From Bryum argenteum (taxonomy: Eukaryota > Streptophyta > Bryopsida > Bryales > Bryaceae): a DNA stretch of 64,000 nucleotides. Location: assembly GCA_037043015.1 (NCBI GenBank), contig CM073321.1, positions 33,334,101 through 33,398,100 of the forward strand. The letters are read 5' to 3'. Position 1 is the first letter of the stretch; each line of letters opens with the position of its first letter. Under the pieces are notes generated by a model that did not search any database, had not been told where the DNA came from, and was given only the letters and a program-made list of their open reading frames with translations. The position numbers and the translations under genes are program-made. Positions 33,567 to 43,946 of this stretch are shown here, in pieces.

Positions 33567-34860
33567 AGTCCAAACATTCCTCACTAAAGCTGGGATTTGG
33601 ACTTTCCCGGATATAGTGGAGAAATGTTTGACTTTTCTATGATTGGATTGACTATGCCTTCCCTTCCCTCCTCTTCTCTCCCGACTCCTCTCTTTCTTTT
33701 TTTCTCCTCCCCTCTCAACCCCCCCCTCACTGCCCCTTACCTCCTCCACCGTGCCCTCCGGTATCTGCCCTACCCCCCGTGGTACCCGCCCCTATCCTCG
33801 TGGTACCCGCCCTACCCTCATGATACCGCCCTACCCCCCTGGTACCCGCCCCTACCCCCTCAATACCCGCCCCTACCCCCTCAATACCCGCCCCTACCCC
33901 CCTGGTACCCGCCTCTACTCCCCCAATACTCGCCCCTACCCCCCGTACCCGCCCCTACCCCCCGTACCCGCCCCTACCCCCCCGGTACCCGCCCCTACTC
34001 CCCTGGTACCTGCCCCTACCCCTCGTAATCCGCCCCTACCCCCCGTGATCCGCCCCTCCCCTCCTTAATGAGCCCCTCCCTCCACACCCCATTACCCGCC
34101 TATCCCCTCTCACCCAGCTCACGTAGTTTTGTGAAAAAATTTGCGAAGGTTTTTCTCATCTCTCACTAATCTTATGTTTAGCAAAGAAGCATCATTAATT
34201 GATTAAGCAAATCCAAACATTCCCTCACTAAAGCCGAGATTTGGAGCATTCCGGATATAAAGGGAGAATGTTTGGATTTGCAATGATTGGACTCACCATC
34301 CCTCTACTCCTCTTCCCCTTCCTCCCCTTCTCTCCCCACTCCTCCCTTTCTTTTCTTCTCCTCTCCTTTTCACACCCCGCTCACCCGCCCCCGCCCCCTC
34401 ACCCTCACCTCCCCATCACTTTCACCCGCCCCCCTCACTCTCACCCCTAACCCGCCCCTCCCCCCTCCGTAACCCGCACCTCCTCTCTCACCCAATCCAC
34501 GTAGTTTTGTGAAAACGTTTGCGAAGGTTTTTCTCATCTCTCTCACCGATCTTATGTTTTGCAAAGAATCATCATTAATAGAATACACAAATCCAAACAT
34601 TCCCTCATTAAAGCCGCCATATGGAGTATCCCAAATATAGTGGGGGATGTTTGGATTTGCAATGATTGGATTGACCATCCTTCCACTCCTCTTCCTCTCC
34701 CTCCCCTTCTCTCCTCTTCCCTCCCCTTCTCTCCTCACTACTCCCTTTCTTTTCTTGTTTTCCCCTCTCCACCGCCCCTCACCCGCCCCCCCCCTCACCC
34801 TCACTTCCCCTCTCTCCCCTCTCACTTTGAATTGACATTCCCAACCCGTATGTTTTTTTA
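33567..34860 (+). repeat. Tandem ~383-bp units with hairpin and pyrimidine-rich blocks
   Basis: Three related units start at about 33567, 34207 and 34590. Each opens with ATCCAAACATTCCCTCA and some 60 bp later has its reverse complement (GAATGTTTGGATT), a 12-13 bp hairpin. Then comes ATGATTGGAYTSACCATCC and a CT-rich block (CCTCTTCCCCTTCCTCCCC type). Units two and three are also preceded by the same CGTAGTTTTGTGAAAA, TTTGCGAAGGTTTTTCTCAT segment. The CT-rich block differs most in length. Could be tandem copies of a small non-autonomous element. Confidence 0.8.
33745..34090 (+). repeat. CCCGCCCCTACCCCCTGGTA minisatellite
   Basis: About 15-17 units of roughly 18-22 bp (CCCGCCCCTACCCC plus CTGGTA, CGTA or TCAATA). 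The complementary strand is G-run rich. Open in proline-rich frames, not protein coding by any other sign. Confidence 0.85.
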
Positions 34861-35494
34861 TTGTCCTATGATGTTCATAAGATATTTATTAGTTGTAACA
34901 AGATTTAAAATTATTTTTTCTCCCACTTAATTATTTATGAAGCTAACCATACAATGACTCCATGATAATTAGCATTCACATGATCATATGATTATAAACA
35001 CATGCATAGAGTGTGCCAACAAGTTTGCAAAAGAAAAGCATATGTATTTCAGTAGTGTTTAACTATACAGAAAAAGAAAAGTATATCTACGTTGCTACAC
35101 AACTACGAAAATCTACATTTAGTTCTCGTCCATCGCTGCAATGCTTGGGCCGGCCTCGGCATCATTTGTACTCTCCAACAAATCTTCACCCGCGTCCAAA
35201 TGAAGTCCGCGAACTGCTGATCAAGTCCTCCTCGCAGGCCTGTCTTCTTCAAGAATATTCCTCACGAATTGTGATTGTTGCATGGCTTGAAGCATGCGTC
35301 CGGTTTGGGGACTATATTGTTCCATCGGAAAATCAATGCTTCGATGGTGAAAAAGGTCTGTCGATGCGGATTCATCCGTTGCTAAGTTCATCTCGTAATT
35401 GCGGTCGGAACGCTCTTCCGATGAAAACATCATTCCAAAATATTTTTTAAAAAAATTAAGCAAAAAATATAAAAAAAGTAAAAAAATATAAAGA

Positions 35495-36225
35495 TTGCAG
35501 CAACCCCCTCTTACCCCCCCTACCCCCTTAACCCCTCTCTTACCCCCTCTACCCCCGCCTCCTACTCCCTCTACCCCCGCCCCGAACCCCCCCCTCTACC
35601 CCCGCCTCCTACCCCCTCTACCCCCGCCCCTAACCCCCCCCCCTCTACCCCCGCCCCTAATCCCCCCCCTCCCTCGCCTTTAAATTATTTTTTAAAAAAA
35701 AATTTAAAATTTAAAAAAAAAATTAAAAAAAAGTTTTAAAGAAAAATTCTAAAAAAATGCAACAACCCCCCTTACCCCCTTTACCCCCCTACCCCCTTAA
35801 CCCCTCTCCTACCCCCTCTACCCTTGCCCCCTACCCCCGCCGCCTACCTCCTCTACCCTCGCCCCCTACCCTCTCTACCCCCGCCCCTAACCTCACCCGG
35901 ACCTCCCCTCACCATTTGACCCCCCGCCTCTTTCGCCCTGACCCCCCCTCCTCCACCTCGGCCCCTGCCTCCCCCACCTTGGCCCCCCCCCGCTTCAACC
36001 CCCCCTCTCGCGCGACCCCCCCCCTGTACTCCCCCCTCCTTGCGGTAACCCGCCCCCCCTCCGCCCCTCCTTGCGGTAACCCGCCCCCTACCCCGCCTCC
36101 TTGCGGTAACCCGCCCCCTTACCCGCCCCTCCTTGCGGTAACCCGCCCCCCTTACCGCCCGGACCCCTCTCACTGGCCTCGGCCCCCTCACCCGCCCCTA
36201 ACCCCTTTCACCCGCCATGTCCTCA
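35495..36225 (+). repeat. Long C-rich tract (CTACCCCCGCCCC / TTGCGGTAACCCGCC repeats)
   Basis: Two C-rich blocks (35495-35686 and 35759-36225) split by an A-rich 70-bp spacer. The first is made of CTACCCCCGCCCCTAA and CTCCTACCCCCTCTAC units. The end of the second has four copies of CTCCTTGCGGTAACCCGCCC (period 30 bp or so). The minus strand has many runs of 4-6 G close together, suited to quadruplex formation. Between 34860 and 35495 nothing was recognised. Confidence 0.8.
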
Positions 36226-36233
36226 CTCCTACG

Positions 36234-36420
36234 GGGCGCGTACGTGGCGGCCAAGTAGCTTGGCTTTTACCCACTCCTTGCCACGTCCTCGTTTTTTTAC
36301 ATAAACTAAAAGTCAACAGAGGTTTGACCATATCGGGCAAGCGAGAGCTCAATTGGACGAACAAGGCGGACGGACGGGCGGGCGGCGTGCCCGCCCGGTA
36401 TGACAACCTTGGACTTGACA
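36234..36420 (+). repeat. Left copy of a ~180-bp dispersed repeat (inverted partner at 43500-43720)
   Basis: Shared landmarks are TGCCACGT, TTTTTTTACATAAACTAAAA, GTCAACAG, GGCGGACGGACG and CCCGGTATGACAACCTT. The same landmarks in the same order occur on the opposite strand at 43720-43500. Sequence outside diverges at once after TGACAACCTT. Confidence 0.8.
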
Positions 36421-36484
36421 AAGATGTCAAGTCAAGGTGGTGTGCGCCGCTATACACACGCCCAAACAACTCTAACGGATGAAA

Positions 36485-37023
36485 CTCATCCGTTGGGGAT
36501 GAACGGTGTGCATCGGACGCACGCCTCCAACTAACGTAGATTAGAAACAACTAATCTACGAAAACACTACGTGATGTGGTGTGGCTTTCAACGCCACATC
36601 CCGTGACAACGGTCATATAAACAAAGATTGCTAAACACAACAGATCGTCAGCGACAACCAACATCAAAGAAACGAAAAACATATACTAAACTAAGCATAC
36701 ATAGTAGACCCTCAAGTGCTCCCGCCAGCAGATAAAGAGCCCCTCTATTCGGCTAGGTCCAATCAACACTAGAAGACTAAACCACAATGATGTCCTGTAA
36801 CAAATATCCGTCGGAAATTTAGTCCTCAACCGCATCAATAAGTGAATAGAGAAGTAACTAAGAGAAGGTAGGCCGGGTGCAATGTGAGCCCCATCTTTAA
36901 TCGCCTTTTGACAACTTTGTTGTCAATCCCTTGGTCAACCTCAATGCAGCTTATTCTTGAAACGGAATAAGGTTCTCCAGATGGATGACAAAAAACCAAA
37001 ACAGTGACAAGTCGATGAAGACT
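36485..37023. other. 3' flank of the DNMT gypsy element
   Basis: No gene. It would hold the 3' untranslated region and LTR of the minus-strand element, but no matching second LTR was recognised right of 41740, so its borders are unresolved. Confidence 0.4.
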
Positions 37024-37317
37024 TCAATTTGTTTCACTGGGTGAAACATGACTTGAAGACCTACGACAACGAGGACAAGTCCAATCCCCAGAGGATAAAC
37101 TAGCAAGCAGTGGCATCAAGCAAGGCATATGCCAACCACGTTGGCATTGGTCACATAACAGCATCATGGCCGCTCCCTTCTTCTCCCCACACACAAAACA
37201 TGGAAGGCCTTTAGGCACGACGGCCAATTCCGGATGAATTGAACTATCAATAGGTAAATGACAAGAAGCACAGTTCTTGGAATGCTCCCGATACTCCCTA
37301 CCGTCCTTGCCTTCCAA
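37024..37317 (-). pseudogene. PHD finger at the C-terminus of the gypsy polyprotein
   Basis: Contains CFVCGEKKG, LLCDQCQRGWHMPC and WTCPRC, the C4-H-C3 ligand order of a PHD finger, about residues 40-84 of this open frame. An additional pair NCASCHLP lies before it. PHD fingers read histone H3 tails by methylation state, so here it could steer integration or act on chromatin, the job done by a chromodomain in other gypsy elements. It is reached from the integrase through a frame change near 37330. Terminates at TGA/TAA-type stop before 37024. Confidence 0.8.
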
Positions 37318-37329
37318 TAAAAGAGGCCA

Positions 37330-38495
37330 CTGGGCAATCTATCCTTCATACAAAGAATAGTCCGCCCGGCCTTGACATCCAACGTCGTAGGCGCCTCACG
37401 TTGCAAATAAACATTATCCCCCCTGGAAAAACGTCGCAGCTGAGGTCGATAGGCACCAATCCGAATACAAGCGTACCGTAGTGTATCACGATGCTCAGCA
37501 ATAGATAAGTTCTCCATGGCCATTGGCATGGCCCGTTTGAAGAACTCTGCTCGGTCACGTAAACATTGAGCCCACATGTCAGGATTATCCAAATCTACAA
37601 CTGGAGCCAACTCCTCTCGTACGGAACTAGGAAGAATAGGCTCCCGCCCATACAACAACCGATACGGATTGAAGGCAGCCAAAGAAGTTTGCCTACTGAA
37701 CCGGTATCCAATGGCAATCCACGGTATAATCAAATCCCAGTCACGCTGGCCACCCTGAAGTAATCCGTACTTCCGTAGGTCACGCTTGACCATCTGAACA
37801 ACACGCTCCACCAAACCGTCTGCTTCCGGATGATCCCGAGAAGTAGTACGGTGGTCAATCAAAGCCTTGGTACACAAAGCCTCAAAAGCACCAAGAAACT
37901 CACGCCCCTCGTCTGTCAAAACCTCACCTGGGGCTCCAAAACGAGCCAATACCTCGTCAAGGAATGCCATAGCTGCCAACTTAGATGAGTTCTGCGGTAG
38001 TGCCACAAGCTCAATCCACTTGCTAAAATGCTCCACCATCACGAACACATATTTGGCTCCACGTGGGGTTACAATAAGCAACCCGGCAAAATCCAAGGAC
38101 CAACGGTAGCCCAATTCCAAAATAGGCAAAGGCTCCAACTGCGGTGATAAGGTGTTGAAGCTGGATCTAATCCGATCACAGAATTGACACCGTGAAACTT
38201 ACGTGGCAACTTGCTGATACATGCCGATCCACCAATACTGGCTGCGCAACATCGAATGAGTCCGTCGCACACCAAAATGCCCAAGGTCCTTGTGTACCTG
38301 CCGCACCAACGAAGCCTTCTGATCTAGCCTGGGCACTATGCGCCTAGTCCCATCCGGCCACACACGAAATAGAAGGCCGTTTTCCCAACGAAACCTCGCT
38401 ATCCTATGTCCAACTCTATCACGTTCCATTGCCGAAAGAGCAGGTGGAAGCATCCCATGTTGTAGCTTGTGCAAGACCGGAATGTCTTCCCACAC
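37330..38495 (-). pseudogene. Integrase of the gypsy element
   Basis: Zinc-binding part at 38495-38199 (VRQVHKDLGHFGVRRTH, QYWWIGM, and downstream CQFC). Core from 38138: WSLDFAG (first Asp), VLTDEGREF (second Asp) and DHPEADGLVERVV (region of the Glu). Then comes a C-terminal SH3-like FSRGDNVYLQRE. A TAA at about 38196-38198 falls where related elements usually have an aromatic residue, and the frame changes near 37330 before the PHD finger. Integrase inserts the cDNA into the genome; this copy is dead. Confidence 0.85.
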
Positions 38496-38513
38496 ATCAC
38501 TAACAATGTGGGC

Positions 38514-39089
38514 TCAGTCCGGTTCCTCATTGGTTGGCATGTCAGACAACGTAGATGCGGAGCGAGACATCAAAGTGAGATAGGCTGCTCCATGCCACAC
38601 CGGAATTGCCTCCCTATCGCAATCCCCATGCCACCTGGCACCAGTCCAATCCTCCTTTGATGGACTTGGGTTGCGAGATAGCCCATCCGCATCCAAGTTC
38701 GTGATGCCGGTCCGATGTACAACCTCAAATTCATACTCCTGAAACAATAAAGCCCACCTGGCGAGCTTTCTAGTAAGCTTGTCAGACTCCATAAGCCACT
38801 TCAAAGGCTGGTGGTCGGTCACCAAGGTAAAACGTTGGCCATACAAGTAGGGCCTAAAATGTGCTATAGCCCATACCCCTGCCAAAGCCTCTCCCTCATA
38901 AGATGAATAGTTAGACTCTACATTCTTGTTGCATCTAGAAGCAAAAGTAACAACATACTCCCGTCCTTCCTCATCTTTCTTAGTCAAAACCGCTCCCAAT
39001 CCTACAGTACTCCAATCAGTGTGCAACTGGAAGGGTCGTGTAGCATCCGGACGTCGCAAAACTGGCGCTGAATCGAGCTTCAGCTTCAA
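38514..39089 (-). pseudogene. RNase H domain of the gypsy element
   Basis: FQLHTDWSTVGLGAVL, then NYSSYEGEALAGVWA, LVTDHQPLKWL and the tail GITNLDADGLSRNP. The order and acidic positions (D, E, D, D) fit gypsy RNase H, which removes RNA from the cDNA hybrid. It ends with a TGA at 38514-38516, after which the same frame continues into the integrase (AHIVSDVWED). Confidence 0.85.
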
Positions 39090-39224
39090 AGTAACAAACG
39101 CCTGCTCTTGCTCTCGTCCCCATGTCCATGGTTAATCCTTCCCTGTAAGTATAGTCAACGGCTTAGCAATCAAGCTAAAGTTCTTCACAAACCGGCGATA
39201 GTAATTTGCCAAGCCAAGAAAAGC

Positions 39225-40100
39225 TCAAAGCCGTGACACGTCGGTTGGGGCCGGAATCTTCTGTAGAGCATCCACCTTGGCCTGTTGCACGCCAAGACCT
39301 CCCAGAACAATCATATGCCCCAAGTATGGTAACTGATCGTGGAAGAACTTGCACTTGCCATGATGCAAGCGCAATCCCCACTGCCGTAACCTCTCAAACA
39401 CGGCCTGTAAGTGCCTCACATGCTCTTGTGGGCTACTACTAAAGATGATAACATCATCAATGTAGCATCGGGCAAATGGTAAACTGGTCAACACCCGATC
39501 CATCACTCTCTGAAACTCTGCACGTGCGTTCTTGAGGCCAAATGGGAGAAACTTCCAATGGTAAAGTTGATCTCTCCCATCCTGATCAACTCCCCAGAAT
39601 GCAGTCTTCACTCGGTCCTCCACCATCAACGATAACTGATGATAACCGGACCTCACATCTAGAGCACTAAATACTCTAGAATGCCCACTGCATCAAACAA
39701 CTCCTCTAGCGTGGGCATAGGATACCGATCCGATTTAGTCTTGCGATTAACCGGTCGGTAATCCCAACACATGTGCTTCTGTGTCCAGTTGTCAATATAT
39801 CCTTCTTCGATGGCATAACAGTGGCACGAACGTACTCGCCATTGGAGAGCTCAATCAAGCTGGCAGCGAACAACTCCTGACACCGAGTCTGAACACCAAC
39901 TTTCTCTGAAAGACTAAGCTTGTACGGTTGCCGGAAGATGGGGTGATCATCCCCCAACTGAATATGAATAGGTTTGCCTCTATAACCCTCCAAATCCTGA
40001 AGGCTAAAGGCAAATCAACTTTGATACGAACATATGAACGCCCGCACCTTTTGTGCCTCGGCACCGGTGAGATGTGGCCCCAACTCCAAAGACCAATCAT
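39225..40100 (-). pseudogene. Reverse transcriptase of the gypsy element
   Basis: From about 40100 a lead-in (GYRGKPIHIQLGDDHPIF, QPYKLSLSEKV, ELSNGEY), then from 39656 SGYHQLSL, TAFWGV, FLPFGLKNARAEFQRVMD and the catalytic CYIDDVIIF, followed by LGHMIVLGGLGV. Stops and shifts near 39700 and 39840 split it. Typical RT palm with YIDD box, so once functional. Confidence 0.88.
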
Positions 40101-40187
40101 CAAACTCCGTGGTCTCCTTCTCCACCGTTAGAAAGCCACCACGTGTCGGCACAACTGGTAACTGCTACTTGGTAGCAGAGAGGGCAT

Positions 40188-41738
40188 TCATGCCCCCAGC
40201 CTCTTTATCCACGAGATCCATAGAAACTCCCGCATCCTGGAAATAAACCGAGAAAAGATCTCTCGAGCATCTGTTGCTCCAAAATTTTGAGCCAAGGCGG
40301 CAAAGACACGCTGAGCATGAAACTCCTCTGCTGCATGACTCTCCAAGCAATAAAGTAACGCCAATTCTTCAGACTTTGTGAGATGTGGATCCGTTGCCCC
40401 CTCACCATCAGTAGTTGCCCCTAGCTCACGTGGATGGTCACAAAGATGGCGCTGAACGGCAAAAGAAAGGCCACAAATCCAAACAAGAGTGTTGAGGTCA
40501 ATGGCTTGACCCAAGAAGAAACAACTTTGCCCCTCCGAAAGACGTGGAGCGGCAATAGTGCCAGTGTGAAAGCCCATAGCTCGCTCTCTCTCATTGGCAG
40601 AAGGCTCCTCAAAAGCTTGGGAATCAATATCCCAAACCATGCCCGGACCTTGTACACGAAAAGCAAAGGATCATGGGTAACACATCAAGGTCGGGAAGGC
40701 TGCTCGATCATAGCCTGCCTAGTTTACCACTGCTAACGGTGGCTCATCATCCTTGGTAACCATCGGTGTAACACGATGGTCACCCAAAATGTCCGTGACT
40801 CTCCGATGAAAAGGCCTCTGCACTTGAGCAAGTGCCAAGGTAAAAAGCGCCGAAGACACCAAATTGGTCCAAATCCAACGAGGTCGATGGCCATAAGAGC
40901 CCATAGCGGCGGCATCCACAAAGGTGGGAGGACCAAGGAGATGATGGATACAAGCACTATCCTCACGAATCTTGGTGTGTGTTTCTCCCAATGGAGGTAC
41001 ATTCTCAAAAATGTACCCCGATGGCGTAGATTGGTGGGTAGACCACCACTAGATGAGCCGGAGCAAATCTGCAAAGAGGCTCGAATGTGGATCATCCAAT
41101 CCACAACCACTGCTTACCCGTGAATGACCTTGGCAAGGCCATCCTGCAATGATCAAGTCAATATGACCCAAACGGCGAAGATCATCCTCACTAATCAATG
41201 GGACATCATGTAGCAGATTGCCAAAGCACCCACGAATCGCAGATAGTGGCAACTGCTCTAGATACAAGCCCAATAAACGCTGCACGTGATGGCGAGCGGC
41301 ACGCTTGGCGGCGAAACCACTGTCTACATGGATATACTGCCGCACCTTGAGCCCGGCCTCTAATACAGCCGCTAGCTCGGTGCCAATGCCTGCAAACAAC
41401 TCCACAAGTGTAATACCCTCCTCCGGTGGATGCCACTAAATAGGCTATGCCAACAACGGAGCAAAAGGATCCACGGAGCTCTGTGGAGCAATCACAACCT
41501 CCACAATCTCTCGAGAGCGCCGAGTGAGCTCCAACGGAGTACCCCAAGTGGGTAAAGGATCCATGCAATAACGTGCAGGGATCTCCACTAGTGCATGCTC
41601 ATGTGTCTCCGCTACCCCCAACATGAATGCATATCTCTCCTCCAAAAGCGTAGATTCACATGGCAAATGGGGAAACCACCGGTGTGAGCGTTGAGCGTTG
41701 AGCGGTAAAGTTTGAGCGGTAAGAAAATAAAATTTCAA
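40188..41738 (-). pseudogene. C5 cytosine DNA methyltransferase carried by the gypsy element
   Basis: One frame from 41738 to 40188 with TAG at 41445, 41436, 41049 and 40719 and TGA at 40671. Motifs in order: I ELFAGIGTELAAVLEAG (SAM binding); IV DLIIAGWPCQGHS with the catalytic PCQ cysteine (41130-41164); VI YIFENVPPLG with the ENV glutamate (40985-41020); VIII-like RPRWIWTN; IX-like ERERAMGF; X-like FLGQAIDLN. This is a full C5 methyltransferase fold adding methyl groups to cytosine C5, with a DNMT3-like look (no long target-recognition insert). It sits at the polyprotein N-terminus, where gag would be. All four TAGs could derive from CAG. Motif identity is firm; the subfamily is less sure. 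Confidence 0.88.
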
Positions 41739-41883
41739 AAGTTAATGGCCCATTTACCATGGAATGGGTGGTTCTGAAATTTTAAAATGGTTATTTTTAG
41801 GCATAAAAGTAACCAACTCCGTGGATTTGGGTCCTTTATCCATTTATTTTCATGGTATTGAGGTCATACAATTTTTCAGAAAT

Positions 41884-42726
41884 AATCCACATTCGCAAGT
41901 TTATGAATAAAAGTCGCTTAATTGTAGCATTGCCTCCAGTAATCTTATAAAGATCCGAGCCTTTAATGAACTTCGGACTTGCATTTGGAGAAAGATAGAT
42001 TCCGAATGCCTTTTCCTATGGCAGCAACCTCCACTTCTCGACATAGGCTGATGGCTTTAGCACAACACTAGACCACTCAATGTTGATGTTCTTGTTATCA
42101 ACCAGATTCTGCAATTCACTTTCAAGTGATTGCTCAAGCTAAGAATACAAGAAACATGTTAGTATTTAAAGTAACATATAAATTCAAATTTTGTAATCAG
42201 GGAACAAAAATGCAAGTTACCTGTGCCCAAAGAGAAGCACGATGTAGAAATGCAACCAAAGCTTTATCTTTCATAGGGCGTTCTTCCAAGAAGCGAAATG
42301 ATCGTCGAACTTCGTTTGGTGAGTTCCACCATTGCAGTCACTTTGCCTTGAAATCAAAGTGAACATTGGTGGTGGCTACCATGTGTAAGCGATCAAGCGT
42401 CATGTCGGGTTTCAGGTTTTGGCTGTAATGAGAATTAATCTGCACATGACACTCACAGTTTTGATTGGAGCAATAGAACATAAAGACAAATACAGTGACA
42501 TAAATTGAAGAATCCAACCACTAATACCTCTTTTGCAAATACATTCCCGAGTTTGTTATTGGCCACAGCGACCATCTTGTTGAAATTCTTCCCACGTATT
42601 GATTTGATTTCAGCCTTGATTGCGTTATCCATAACACTCCATACTCCTGATCTAGTTTGTTTCTCTTTTGGAACCGTGGCGTAGTACGTAGCTTCAGCAT
42701 CGTCCGATTTTTTCGCTAACCTCCTC
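41884..42726 (-). pseudogene. ParB-like/DNA-methyltransferase family fragment, middle exons
   Basis: Minus-strand exons 42726-42528 (SGVWSVMDNAIKAEIKSIRG), 42422-42221 (KPDMTLDRLHMV, LQWWNSPNEV, LHRASLWAQ) and 42138-41884 (LEQSLESELQNLVD, KPSAYVEKWRLLP), with matching splice sites. They align exon by exon with 13255-13449, 13568-13734 plus 25373-25394, and 25494-25735. A TGA at 42338-42340 replaces the Trp of the KARW/LRWW motif; another stop follows WRLLP. Neither the ParB part nor the methyltransferase part was found here, so it is a truncated copy ending near the gypsy element. It supplies the uninterrupted version of the exon that the 11.6-kb transposon split. Confidence 0.75.
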
Positions 42727-42729
42727 TAT

Positions 42730-43480
42730 ATACCAACCAGAACACAAATGAGAAGTTGTTTAAAAAAAATTTGAAGGAGAAGAGTCTAGCGCATATGTAG
42801 TGAACGAACTGCGTATAGAAATTTTACAAAAACGTCTATTGTGACAGGATACCAAGTCTCATTTTTTGCTTTCGCGTTCTTACAGATCCTATAACCCAAG
42901 GGCGTTTACAAAGAAGCCAGCACCAATATTTTGAGCTCAAAATGAAAGCCAACACTCAGATCTTGAAATACAGCATGAACAAAATGCATGATAAAAAAAA
43001 ACATTGAAATGGCCGAATGTGTGTCAAACCCTAATTTTTCTGTTTTGCCCAAATTAGATCCGGGTAGTGGTTAGTAATAAGAGGTTGATAAAATCAAGGC
43101 CTATAAAACGGCCTATCCGGGTAAAGACCGGATAAGGATAGTTTAAGTGGAGACCTGCCCATCCGGGAATAGCCTTAAGCTTAGTAGGCAAGGTAGGAGA
43201 AGCAAACTTTTTAACATTTTTTCGGTTGCTACCAAGTCCGGGTTCAGTCACCCCACGCGCAGTCTGGCTACTGCAGACCCGCACAGGGCTCGGTCCCACC
43301 TCCGTTGGACCGGCTACAACCCGGGTTGTGACCCCTTGACCGGATGTCGGCCGACCGGGTATCGCCAGACTAGGTATTACCATGTCGGGTATGGATGCCC
43401 GACTGGGTGTTGCTGGGTCGGGTATGGATGCCCAACCGTGAGTTGCCGGGTCAGGCACGGCTGACGGGTCGGGTAGGAAC
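42730..43480. other. Flank with SIPDPA-type minisatellite
   Basis: No gene recognised. At about 43370-43480 a 24-27 bp repeat (GGGTCGGGTATGGATGCCC, three copies) gives an Ile-Pro-Asp-Pro-Ala reading on the minus strand. 42740-43130 is AT-rich; part may be intron of the neighbouring fragment. Confidence 0.45.
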
Positions 43481-43499
43481 GCCGGGCCGGGCGGGGAAA

Positions 43500-43720
43500 C
43501 TGCTGGCGGCGACGCTAAGGTTGTCATACCGGGCAGGCACGCAGCCCGCTCGTCCGTCCGCCTTGTCCGTCCGATTGAGTTGTGGCTCGCCCGATAGGGT
43601 CAAATGGCTGTTGACTTTTAGTTTAGGTAAAAAAACAACAACGTGGCAAGGGTTTAGGTGAAAAGTAAGCCACTTGGCTGCCGCGTACGGGTCGCATGGA
43701 AAGCCACACACGCTTTTTAC
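43500..43720 (-). repeat. Right, inverted copy of the ~180-bp dispersed repeat
   Basis: Reverse complement of the landmarks listed at 36234-36420. A short third piece (CGCCCGATATGACAACCTTGG) occurs at 43837-43857. The two copies face each other around the gypsy element and gene fragment. Confidence 0.8.
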
Positions 43721-43941
43721 TGCATAGTTTGTTACCCACAAAAAATTACACACCCTCCTACAAGCAAGGTGGGCAAGCATGCCCGTCCGTCTGGAATAAC
43801 TTGTACGCCCGTTTTGCACGCCCGATTACCTCACCACGCCCGATATGACAACCTTGGGCGGCGCCGACAGTCCCGGGCTGACACGCCCGTGATTATGACG
43901 CGCCGCCAAAAGCGCAGCCACCTCCACACTCTGTTCTTGGA

Positions 43942-43946
43942 CTTTA
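43942..43946 (+). repeat. Target-site duplication CTTTA, left copy
   Basis: CTTTA immediately before the 5' LTR; the same five bases follow the 3' LTR at 56599-56603. Confidence 0.88.

Larger units (their letters stand above)
37024..41738 (-). mobile_element. Ty3/gypsy element with cytosine methyltransferase and PHD finger
   Basis: Minus-strand order: C5 DNA methyltransferase (41738-40450), protease/RT N-terminus (about 40100-39706), RT with YIDD (39656-39225), RNase H (39089-38514), integrase (38495-37330), PHD finger (37200-37066). RT-RNaseH-IN order is that of Ty3/gypsy. Many stops and shifts make it inactive. LTRs and target duplications were not found; the 5' side seems cut near 41740, close to the neighbouring gene fragment. 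Confidence 0.8.

Noticed and set aside
33597-36482. Proline-rich proteins on the plus strand and Gly/Arg-rich on the minus strand
   Set aside because: Pure translation of C-rich minisatellites; no start context, introns or conserved block.
37024-37317. Free-standing host PHD-finger gene
   Set aside because: It continues directly from the integrase end (matching lead-in residues across a one-base shift), so it belongs to the retroelement.
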